Source of the DNA: Mesocentrotus franciscanus | Lineage: Eukaryota; Echinodermata; Echinoidea; Camarodonta; Strongylocentrotidae | Direction of reading: 5' to 3' | DNA: 64,000 nucleotides | Assembly: GCA_037976565.1 (NCBI GenBank) | Contig: CP137671.1 | Coordinates: forward strand, 25,186,197 to 25,250,196 | In this document: piece after piece, positions 38,130 to 46,152 of the stretch | Numbering within the stretch: the first letter of the stretch is position 1 | How the letters are laid out: each line of letters opens with the position of its first letter | The notes under the pieces: model-generated | What the model saw: the letters and a program-made list of their open reading frames with translations, nothing else | Told to the model about the DNA's origin: nothing | Database searches by the model: none | Translations under genes and position numbers: made by a program

Positions 38130-38375
38130 CCCCTCATCTTTCTCCTTCTCTCTCTCTCTACTCTCATTTTCTCTCGCATTTTCTCCCCTTCTCTCTTTCT
38201 CTACCTCTCTCTCTCTCTCTCACTCTGTCTCTGTCTCTGGTGCATGTATGTGTGTATTTGTGTATGTATGTATCTATATATCTATATATTTATATATCTT
38301 ATTATATTTGTATATCTATCTGTTTATATTTATATAAATATATCTATATATCTTCCTATCTTTCTATCTATTTCT
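38130..38375. repeat. CT tract followed by (TATC/TATA)n
   Basis: A polypyrimidine block to about 38239, then tgtatg and tatctata simple repeats. The corresponding part of the second copy (60050-60120) has CA and TA repeats instead. Confidence 0.9.
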
Positions 38376-38559
38376 CTTGCTTTAATTCTGTTCCCCTACC
38401 CCCTCCCTCCCTTAAGTTTAAGTGTAATCAATAACAAACATGTATAAGCACGAAAGCTTCAGAAGAAAAAGATGGAAAGGAATTATAAAGAAAAAGATTC
38501 ATACGGTAATTCGTCCCCTCCTCTCCTCGTCCAAGTATTTTGTAAACCTCTAGTGGATT

Positions 38560-38815
38560 GTCCGATTGACTACACTCGTTTCCCGGATTGCGCAATGTCA
38601 CTTTCTGCATACTTGTTGTGACGCAAGAGTGATAGAATAAGTGTACCCTCGATCGCTGTATAGAAATCAAACATATCCTACATATTAAGAAAATATTCAT
38701 ATTTTGCCGGAAGTACAACCATTTCAGGACATACATATACGCAGAGTAGACCTATTTATCGCTATACGCAGTATATTTTCCTGTCTACCAGAAAGGATTG
38801 ACTGTTTGTAACAAA
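38560..38815 (+). promoter_or_regulatory. conserved upstream/leader region of the DXO-like gene
   Basis: About 250 bases before the ATG are clearly alignable with 60210-60519 upstream of the second exon-1 copy. Shared blocks include cttgttgtga, attttgccgga, ttatcgcta and tgtctacc. This conservation between copies, against divergent neighbouring DNA, marks it as the likely promoter and 5' UTR. No TATA box is common to both copies. Confidence 0.45.
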
Positions 38816-38824
38816 ATGGCAGAG
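38816..38824 (+). CDS. DXO-like gene, exon 1 (MAE)
   Basis: ATG GCA GAG is followed directly by GTAAGT, giving a three-codon first coding exon in phase 0. It is supported by near-identity with the second copy at 60520, where leader, ATG, codons and donor are all conserved while the surroundings have diverged. Exon 2 also begins in phase 0. Confidence 0.7.
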
Positions 38825-39185
38825 GTAAGTTGAAAAACAGTTTTTAAAGAAATGCATTTTTCACAGTAGTTTCAAAGATGAATGACAAAACAACATTATA
38901 GAAAGAAAATGGAGAATATAAAGAAAAGTATTAGGCCTATGCCGCCTATGGTAACTGTTTGCTGTAATTTCTTTAAAGGATATCTTTAAAATGATCGTAA
39001 TGCAAATGTAGCGTTATCTGATATCAATTTAGAATTCTCTGAGCATATTACAGAAAGGAATAAAGGGAAATATGTATATTTTGCAACAGAATTTGAACAG
39101 CTAAATGGGGAATTCCCGAGCTAACGCATAGTGATATCATCACAGATGTGAGGACAAACCATAGAAATACAGAGAAAGTACGAAT

Positions 39186-39405
39186 AGAGAGGGGGAAGGG
39201 GGTTGAGGGAGAGACAACAGCGGGACAGAAAGAGAGACGGGGGTAGAAAGAGAGAGAGAGAGAGAGAGAGAAAGGAAGAGAGAGAGGGGGTGAGGAAGGG
39301 AGAGACATCGAGAGACAGGGTGAGGCAGGGAAGACAGAGCCAAGACATAGGGAAACAGAGTAAAACAGAGCGAGACACAGAGAGGGAGAGACTGAAAGAG
39401 GGGGT
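39186..39405. repeat. GA-rich tract
   Basis: Polypurine with a (GA)n core, paralogous to 60706-60900. Confidence 0.9.
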
Positions 39406-39627
39406 TGTAAATATAATGAGAAAACATAGATGACTAATGGGGCCTTATACTAAACAAAATGATGCATTGACATTCTGTCGAGATAGTGATCCTGAAATTT
39501 CATATAAATGAAGTTTAATAATTAAACCAGTTTGAAAGCCATTATATTCACGGTACTATGGCCGAAGGTAAGTAAAGCTTCATCCGTTGAGGCTCCGGGC
39601 GCTACCCTCGCCCTTCCTTCCTGAGAG

Positions 39628-40093
39628 CAGGGGCGGCGATCCCGGAGGGTGGGGGACACGTCCCTCCTCAAATTTTTTAGGGGTCGCCCTGAAAATTTGA
39701 AAAGGTGCACACAAAAATGTATAGCATATCCTGACTAAAGACTGCAACATAGTGCAACCCCACCCCTTGGGCCGCCAAAAAAAAAAACGCACACTGGAGA
39801 GAAACCTTTGAAGTGCAAATATTGTGAAAAGATATTCAACTCATCTGGTAACTTAACCAAACACATGATAACTCTGGATATAACTGTGTATTAAACTGTT
39901 ACTTGATTTTAAAAAGACGTTATCATGCTCTGCTTTTTATGGTCTCCATTGTGTTAGTAGATGCCAGGAAAACATCACTTACGGGCCGGGGGGTTCAAAA
40001 TAGCCACACAAAATCGCCTCGCCGCTTCGCGGCTCGTGGCCGATGCTCCGCATCATTTGGTCACCCCTTAGCAAAAAGCTAGATCCGCCCCTG
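39628..40093. mobile_element. hAT-like non-autonomous element
   Basis: It begins caggggcggcgatcc and ends agatccgcccctg, an imperfect inverted pair of the CAGGGGCGGATC type common at hAT ends. It is absent from the paralogous intron at 61.3 kb, which supports insertion. No clean 8-bp target duplication was seen. It carries a C2H2 zinc-finger fragment. Confidence 0.6.
39790..39894 (+). pseudogene. single C2H2 zinc-finger fragment
   Basis: The + frame reads HTGEKPLKCKYCEKIFN, then SSGNLTKHM, and ends in TAA at 39892. The linker, both Cys and the first His are present. The second His would fall at ITL, so the finger is incomplete. An A12 run precedes it. It looks like the 3' end of a zinc-finger gene captured by the surrounding element. 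Confidence 0.75.
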
Positions 40094-40349
40094 CACCCTG
40101 TCGTGTTATGATTCTAGAAACACATCATCATGTATATCTTTTTTATGGCATAACAGATTAATTGAATGACCTGAAACGTTTTAATTCATATGTTACCATT
40201 CGCCTTAATTTGTGTTCTCTCATTCGGCGATGGCGTGCTGGAAAACAGGGCTGCCATGCCCGAACGGTGCCACTAATTCGTGTTTTGACGCTTGTATTCA
40301 AATGAATTTCCTTCAGATTTTTGAAGGTACGATTTTTTTTAATTTTCAG

Positions 40350-40621
40350 TCAAATCCGCCAGAAAGCCGCATACATGGCCAAAAAGTTTTGGGCACTTTT
40401 TCGACGGACGTAGATCGGAAATACTGCAACGATGACCGAAACCGACGGTACTTCCTCGAACCCGATAACGAAGTGGACTTTGACTACACGAAAGGCTTCG
40501 AGGAATATGTTGCTTTGGGGGAAGATCCTCGCGTCACTTCGTTGACGAATGTCTTGTGTTGGATGCGTGATCATCGGAGCTTGTTGATAGAGAGTGGGAT
40601 TTTGGATACCACGGCATCGAG
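40350..40621 (+). CDS. DXO-like exon 2
   Basis: The acceptor is taattttcag, the exon enters in phase 0, and it ends two bases into a codon at GTTAGA. Landmarks are HGQKVLGTFSTD, RKYCNDDRNRRYFLEP, FDYTKGFEEYVAL and VLCWMRDHRSLL. The spacing matches the N-terminal substrate-channel part of DXO (RRFHGDARQLRYY, NFDLRDGY, LLCWLLEHR). The exon is clearly more GC-rich than its flanks, and its codons read cleanly over 90 residues. Confidence 0.9.
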
Positions 40622-41168
40622 GTTAGACACAGTCATGTTCAAATAATCTGAGGGAGAGGGGGAGGGGGAGACAGCCGGAGATGTACTGGAGCCATGGGGA
40701 AGGGATCTATGGGCTTTTCTAGATGGATAACATGCGAGGAAACACGGCAATTTTACCAGGTGGGAAGGGGGTATGGATGTATGGGAGTAGATCTATCATA
40801 TCCTTTTAAGATTTCTTTTTCGCCTCTTCGGGGTATGTGCCAACCCCCACCCCTACCCCCTTGTAACAGAGTCACTGCCCATGCTAAATGCACTCAACCA
40901 GCCAGCATATCCAATGCAGTCCTCTATGGCATCACATAAAATCACGACGATTCCACTGCCAAAGGTTGACACCCCTTATCATAAGTTATTTAAACATTGA
41001 AATTAATAATTGCTTTCTCTTCTTTTTTTAAATTCTCGCTTATGATATGATTCCTTGCTTTTATTTACGCGAACTTTCTATGTCCCCTTAGCTTGTTTTT
41101 TGTTTGTGTTATTTATTCATTTATTTATTTACTTATTTACTTATTCACCCATTTATTATTTTGATCAG

Positions 41169-41385
41169 GCTTAACGTGGATTTTGTTGGTCGTCGTGGCA
41201 CATTCAAGAACTTTTGGAAGCTGGAGGCAATAGAAACATTGATATCCGACTTGTGGTCACCCTCTACCGGGGAACCTATTTTATCTCAGAGTTCTCTGGT
41301 CTCTGGAAGACAAAGAGAGAGCAAAACAGGGATGAACAGATGCTAGGGGCTTCTTCAAAAATATTTCTTCAGTTTATAACAAGCA
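41169..41385 (+). CDS. DXO-like exon 3, with one-base frameshift
   Basis: The acceptor is attttgatcag. The exon reads LNVDFVGRRGTFKNF, then must step back one base at the TTTT of 41212-41215 to continue LEAGGNRNIDIRLVVTLY and GTYFISEFSG, ending SSKIFLQFITS at GTAAGT. The human counterpart is IVTWRGHLTKLL, then WQLAASRFQGTLYLSEVE. A fifth T in the homopolymer would restore the frame. The Glu of the G-x-x-x-x-S-E motif (second catalytic motif) is kept. Confidence 0.85.
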
Positions 41386-42047
41386 GTAAGTACAATTCAA
41401 AATAAAACTAGTTCTCTGTAATAAACAGTAAGTATACATTACAACAAACAAACTACAACAATTTCATTGCGGACTGCCAACAGGAGATAAACATAATTAA
41501 AGATTATTTTAAGTTCTGACGTAAAATAGTAGGTGTTATGCTGCACAACCATATGGCATTAATCATTTCTTTTAAGATGAAGTAAATAAATTCGATAACA
41601 TTATTGTCCTATCCCATTTTTTCAATATTGATAGGATGATATCGATGTCGTATATAATGATATGGAAAGTTTAAAAGAAAAAGGTCATTGTATATGGTAT
41701 TTTAAAACGAGGGCGTTGTGTGTAGTATATGATAAATATAGGATCCCTACGAAAAAAACTTTCCTGTTGATCAGAGTGTTCCAACCCACAATGGAAATTA
41801 ATGGAAATCAAATATATAACTTGATGAATAAAAATATTTACGCCATTATGTATGACCATGGAAGATCTGAATATGCATCTGGCATTTGATCATGCTCAGG
41901 GGTTTCGTGTTGTGATCTCGTTCATACAGTTCGTCCTGCTTTCAAAATAAATATTCATTTAACTAAGTGCCCCAAAGAAGATTGTCCTGAAATCAGTATC
42001 CTTGGAAATTTTTTTTAAAAAATATATATGTTATCGTATTCAATCAG

Positions 42048-42240
42048 AGGACAGATGCACCCCGGACACCCTTGCTCCCGTGAACGACAATGCATCCTTT
42101 TACGCAATGATGAGCGCCAACTGCGGCAGATATCGGCTGCTCTTTAGTTTTGAGGTGCAAGCAGAATGGAAGGATGAGATCACATCCCCTCCGTGGAACT
42201 ACCTGAACGTGCGCACGAACGGCCAGTATAATATACATCC
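42048..42240 (+). CDS. DXO-like exon 4, altered metal site
   Basis: The exon completes a Lys codon left by exon 3 and ends two bases into a Pro codon at GTAAGA. It contains NDNASFYAMMSANCGRYR, LLFSFEVQAEW and NYLNVRTNGQYN. In active DXO these positions are LLFSGEVDC (metal-binding Glu and Asp) and YVELKTS (metal-binding Glu and catalytic Lys). Here the Asp is Gln, the Glu is Asn and the Lys is Arg. The reading frame is undamaged, so the changes do not look like random decay. Confidence 0.88.
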
Positions 42241-42394
42241 GTAAGATAATTTGATTCTCTCTCTCTCTCTATTTCTGTCTATATCACTATATCTCTGTCT
42301 CTCTCACTCTCTCTCTCCATTTTTTTTAAATTCAGCGAGTAGCCCTATATAACCTCTCCTATAACGCAAAGGTAATAAAATTGTAGCCTTTATA

Positions 42395-42449
42395 AGTAGG
42401 GCGGATCCAGGATCCCCCCCAAAAAAACCAAGACAAATAATAATAATAA

Positions 42450-42502
<53 letters not shown>

Positions 42503-42585
42503 CCAATTCAACTTTCCTTGTGTACTGTTGGGGTTCAAACGGGGAGACATGTCGTTTTTGCCCCACACTCTATAAATCTGCTACT
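42395..42585. mobile_element. small hAT-like MITE with (TA)n core
   Basis: It begins agtagggcggatccagg and ends tataaatctgctact, inverted ends of the hAT style, with a TA run at 42452-42496. It lies in DXO-like intron 4. Confidence 0.45.
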
Positions 42586-42825
42586 GGTTATGTGTGGGTG
42601 AGATGTTAATCAGAGCAGTGGATGACATCGATTTGTACAGTTATTCGTTAACATAATATCCCATGGTGTATTCTACCACCTCCATCACGTCCACCATTCT
42701 TATCATTCTCTTTCACATTCTTTTATTCTCCATCCTTTTATTTCTAGAGCATGTGGAATTTAATGTCAGATATTTGTGGAGTTGATTTGTTATTATTATC
42801 ATCATTATTGTTCAGTATTTGGTGT

Positions 42826-43040
42826 CACCTGTGCATGGGAGGGAAGTGAACCGATTCGCTATGACCCTCGGGTCTCTCCTCATTGTATAACTGATTGGGG
42901 ATGTGTAGGTGGTCCGACCGGGTTTTCCCCTTCGCCTGTAGTGCATCGGGTTCTTCACTCGCAAGGTGGTCACTCTCGTCGACGGGGACTCCACTTTACG
43001 CCCTATCCGAGGGATGGAGTGTTTTACTCTGTAGCCTAGC
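42826..43040 (-). mobile_element. degraded SINE-like repeat
   Basis: The minus strand reads ccctcggatagggcgtaaag, then tggagtccccgt and gtgaagaaccc. These echo the GGATGGGACGTTAAACGGAGGTCCCGTGT and GTAAAGAACCC segments of widespread invertebrate SINEs, as I recall. The short open frames inside are not genes. Confidence 0.5.
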
Positions 43041-43235
43041 TCGCGTCTATGAAACAGGGGAGGAGAACGTTAACATTCAGTAAATGCATTAGTCATCCGC
43101 CTGTGTTGGATGCGATCCTGGAGAGCCTTAGAAAGCCTGTAGTGTCATGCCTGACACGCATACACGCATACCTTCATTAATACACCCTTACATGGTGCAT
43201 ACATATAAATACTCCATGTACTTTTCACTCAACAG

Positions 43236-43377
43236 GATGAAGGCCTTAAGGTGGTGGGCCTCCAATGCCCTTTCCGACATTCCGGAGATAGTCTGTGGAT
43301 TGCGAAATGACAAACGTAGAATCGTCCAAACATTTCAGTACATCAACACCAATAAACTTCCGACAGAATATGCTCAG
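43236..43377 (+). CDS. DXO-like exon 5
   Basis: One base completes the Pro codon, then 47 codons follow to GTGAGT. MKALRWWASNALSDIPEIV, then CGLRNDKRRIVQTFQYI, matches human HKLLKWWAQSFLPGVPNVVAGFRN. The Gln of WWAQ, which lies near the scissile phosphate in DXO, is Ser here, while the G-x-RN motif is kept. A 16-bp minisatellite starts about 50 bases after the donor. Confidence 0.9.
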
Positions 43378-43429
43378 GTGAGTATCAACAGGGGTGTTCT
43401 ATGGTGCCGGGTACAAATTTCAGATATAA

Positions 43430-43660
43430 ATATGCTAGAGGTAACAATACCAGAGTTTAAAATGCCAGAGGTAAATGTCAGAGGTAAAAAGTGCCAGAGG
43501 TAAAAATGCCAGAGGTAAAAATGTCAGGGGTAAAAATGCCAGAGGTAAAATTTCCAGAGGTATAAAAGCCAGATGTAAAAATGTGAGAGGTCATAAGTGT
43601 CCTAGGTGGAAATTTCAGAAGTATAAAAGCCAGAGGTTAAAATGTCTAAGGTAAGAAACA
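43430..43660 (+). repeat. 16-bp minisatellite in DXO-like intron 5
   Basis: About 14 copies of the theme gccagaggtaaaaat, with divergence rising at the ends. Each unit includes AGAGGTAAAA, which resembles a 5' splice site. Confidence 0.85.
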
Positions 43661-43903
43661 AATAAAACCGGTGATTTTTTAAGAATCTTGGAGTCTTGTC
43701 GGTAAATCTTATGGAACAAGCTTTTGGAAGTTCTGTCGTCAAAATTCAGAATAAAATTATTTCAATCTGTTTTTACCGTTGCGGCACAACTTGAAAATCT
43801 GAGGACGTCTTTTCTGTGAGTATGAAAAAAAAAACTTATATCAATATCTTTAAGCAATATTTAAACATAATTACGAATCTATATGATTTGTTCTCTTTGA
43901 TAG

Positions 43904-43989
43904 AACGAGTGGCAACCAGAAGCTTGCATCAAAACAATGGAATCATTGCTTTCTCAGATCAAAGAACTGGTGCAAGATGACGATGCAAG
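43904..43989 (+). CDS. DXO-like exon 6
   Basis: 28 codons plus two bases lie between ctctttgatag and GTGAAT. NEWQPEACIKTMESLL, then SQIKELVQDDDA, matches human DGWNPSVCMNFCAAFLSF and STVVQDDPR. This is the last segment with clear family similarity. Confidence 0.85.
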
Positions 43990-44597
43990 GTGAATATCAC
44001 AACGACCTTTGAAAAATTACACTTAAAAGTCAACGGTCAAGGTAACTCAAGGAAACAATATGATCTTAATAGGTACAATAAAAATAAAAATAAATAAAAA
44101 GCAGCAATGATTTTTTCTTCTCGATTACACTAAATAAAGTCTTCAATGTTCCTTGCATTAGTTTAAATTATTTTTGATAACCCATATAATGAAAAGGTAG
44201 ACCGGAACACTGATCATTCATGACGATCATTGTTTAACAGCTATTTATTTAAATTATCAATTTTGGAAATAATTTACTCTGTCTCTCCTGAGATTTTCTG
44301 TATTTTTTCTTCTCATTTCTTTTAACTAATTCTGTTCCACTTCCATTCAAATGCCTTGGGCGACGCTCCTCTAATTTTAACACACATGACTCATTACACC
44401 CTCTTTCGCATCTCCTTCTTTTTCGTTTCTCAATGGCTTCGTTTCTCATTTTCGGAATTACGAACCCTATATTTCATTTTCGGAAATACGAATCTTCGGA
44501 ATTATGAATCTTTAGAGTAACGAACAACGACACGTAACCTCTCCAACCACCATATCCTTTATCTAATCTTAGTTCCGTATATCATCTCGTTCTCGAG

Positions 44598-44865
44598 CCA
44601 GTTGAAGGAGGTTGGGAGTTGGATCATCGTCTATCAAGCCGTCACTTCGTCTCTCGGGGCAAACGAACAGACGATTTCACTTTTCTTGAGGAATCACTTC
44701 TTCACGACATACTCAATCCCGGCACTGACGTTCTTTTACAAGAAATTTATCCACATCTGCCACTCTCTACCCAGGTGTAAATGGGAACCTAGCAACTGCT
44801 GGAGTAATAATAATTGCAGGGCCCTCAGGAAGAATAGTGCTCTTATTTCCCCTCAAACAATATGA
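44598..44865 (+). CDS. candidate DXO-like terminal exon
   Basis: The only open frame in the right place that takes up the two leftover bases uses a weak ctcgag acceptor. It reads QLKEVGSWIIVYQAV and continues to TGA at 44865. Human DXO has about 45 residues after VVQDDPR, with HLFSWEPGGPVTVSV and LPIWYVE. Similarity here is faint. A second frame, ending LLQEIYPHLPLSTQV and then TAA, is equally open but out of phase. Position and length are plausible; the frame is unresolved. Confidence 0.3.
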
Positions 44866-44945
44866 TGAACATTAAGTAAATACATTTCAAAATTGAAATT
44901 AAAATTGAGTTAAAAATGACATTACTCTTAATCACTAATTCTTAA

Positions 44946-45025
44946 ACACACACAATTATGCCCATAGACACACAAGGACACAAGCACACACACACATACA
45001 CACACACACATACACACACATACAA
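44946..45025. repeat. (CA)n microsatellite
   Basis: Imperfect CA/ACAT repeats between the DXO-like gene and its polyadenylation signal. Confidence 0.9.
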
Positions 45026-45062
45026 AATGCCTGACTGTATTCTCTATTTACATCTATTGTTC

Positions 45063-45068
45063 AATAAA
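45063..45068 (+). terminator. AATAAA polyadenylation signal, DXO-like gene
   Basis: A canonical AATAAA lies about 200 bases after the proposed stop codon and just before the TTAA-flanked MITE. It is the first such hexamer after the terminal exon that is not in an A-rich run. Confidence 0.45.
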
Positions 45069-45086
45069 AGTGATTTATATCTCCTT

Positions 45087-45645
45087 TTAAAGGTGGTGTG
45101 TCCCTTTTGCAGGCTGAAAATATAAACTTGTGTGAATCCTAGGCTATGGTAAACAAGAGATAATACCAACTAAAAACTCCCCTGAAAAGATTACAACTGG
45201 TAATTGCCTCTATGTGGAATTTCATCGACCGTTAGGAATTTTTGCAACGCGTTTCGAAAACTATGCGTAGAAAATAGTCTGATTTTCAGACCCTTGTACC
45301 GTATCGTCGGACGTTTTGTGCTGCGCAAAGATTCAATCAGCTTCATTTTGGCCATATTACAAGAAGTTGGTTATTGATTTGTACACATGCTCATGTACCC
45401 TTTACAGCTCATTTTATGTATGTTATTACCAAAGAAAAACAGAAGTGATCAGCTAGTCAGTCACTCAATAGTGTCTGACAGTGAAGTCTAGAAAGTAAAC
45501 GGGTTTCATTGCATAATTTGCATACTAGTACACTGCTGACATTTAAATTAGCATTTAAATTTGACAGATGGGACATACGTGATATATTTCCTGCAAAGCT
45601 CTACAGAATTTGATGTTAGCTGCAAAAGGAATACACTACCTTTAA
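45087..45645. mobile_element. TTAA-ended MITE, copy 2
   Basis: It starts ttaaaggtggtgtgtccc and ends aggaatacactacctttaa, with the same interior as 24980-25519 apart from small indels. TTAA lies at both limits. Confidence 0.8.
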
Positions 45646-45774
45646 AGGTGTGCAGTGTAGGGCTTTCTCTTATGATGTCATTCAGATTATTCCAAACTTC
45701 TGGGCCCTTGTAGAAAATAGAAAACTTAGAGATATTCGTTGTTACTTTTGGTAAATTGTATTTTTTGAGATAAT

Positions 45775-45896
45775 TAGGTGGTCTGTCGGTATCGACAGAT
45801 CACCTATTGTTTTCGTCAGAATTTTCTTTCTTTATTTATTAGGTGGTCTGTCGGTATCGACAGATCACCTATTGTTTTCGTCAGAATTTTCTTTCT

Positions 45897-45927
<31 letters not shown>

Positions 45928-46152
45928 TTAGGTGGTCTGTCGGCATCGACAGATCACCTATTAATTTCGTCAGAATTTTCTTTCTTCTTTATTTATTTAT
46001 TTATTTATTTATTAGGTGGTCTGTCGGTATCGACAGATCACCTATTGTTTTTGTCAGAATTTTCTTTCTTTATTAGGTGGTCTGTCGGTATCGACAGATC
46101 ACCTATTGTTTTTGTCAGAATTTTCTTTCTTTATTTATTTATTATTCTTTAT
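45775..46152 (+). repeat. short-unit hairpin tandem block
   Basis: Five units of 61-89 bases start at 45775, 45840, 45929, 46013 and 46074. Each has the hairpin taggtggtctgtc with its near-complement gacagatcaccta, then cgtcagaattttctttctt and a variable (TTTA)n. They equal the first about 60 bases of the long unit that follows. Confidence 0.92.

Larger units (their letters stand above)
38825..40349 (+). other. DXO-like intron 1
   Basis: It contains a GA-rich tract (39186-39405) and the hAT-like insertion with a zinc-finger fragment (39628-40093). The rest aligns with 60529-61441. Confidence 0.7.
38816..44865 (+). other. DXO/Rai1-family gene, probable pseudoenzyme
   Basis: Exons at 38816, 40350, 41169, 42048, 43236, 43904 and tentatively 44598 join in matching phases. 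They encode about 306 residues plus a terminal exon of up to 89 codons; human DXO is 396 aa. DXO/Rai1 proteins are 5'-end RNA quality-control enzymes (decapping, pyrophosphohydrolase, 5'-3' exonuclease) using acidic residues to hold two divalent metals. Alignment from memory: RKYCNDDRNRRYF for RRFHGDARQLRYY, LTNVLCWMRDHR for LDHLLCWLLEHR, GTYFISEF for GTLYLSEV, RLLFSFEVQA for PLLFSGEVDC, YLNVRTN for YVELKTS, LRWWASNA for LKWWAQSF, CGLRND for AGFRNP, and ELVQDDDA for TVVQDDPR. The active-site Asp, Glu, Lys and Gln of the third to fifth motifs are replaced by Gln, Asn, Arg and Ser. Exon 3 has a one-base frameshift. The family is confident; activity is doubtful. Confidence 0.85.

Noticed and set aside
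41662..41889. 75-residue open frame between DXO-like exons 3 and 4
   Set aside because: Exons 3 and 4 join in phase without it, its codon composition is like the AT-rich intron, and it does not align with DXO.
43147..43503. 118-residue open frame taken as a single exon
   Set aside because: Only 43236-43377 aligns with DXO and has splice borders; the remainder is intron and minisatellite.
45775..46152. CRISPR-like array of palindromic repeats with spacers
   Set aside because: The context is animal DNA; the spacers are (TTTA)n variants of one another and the units equal the start of the long satellite unit.
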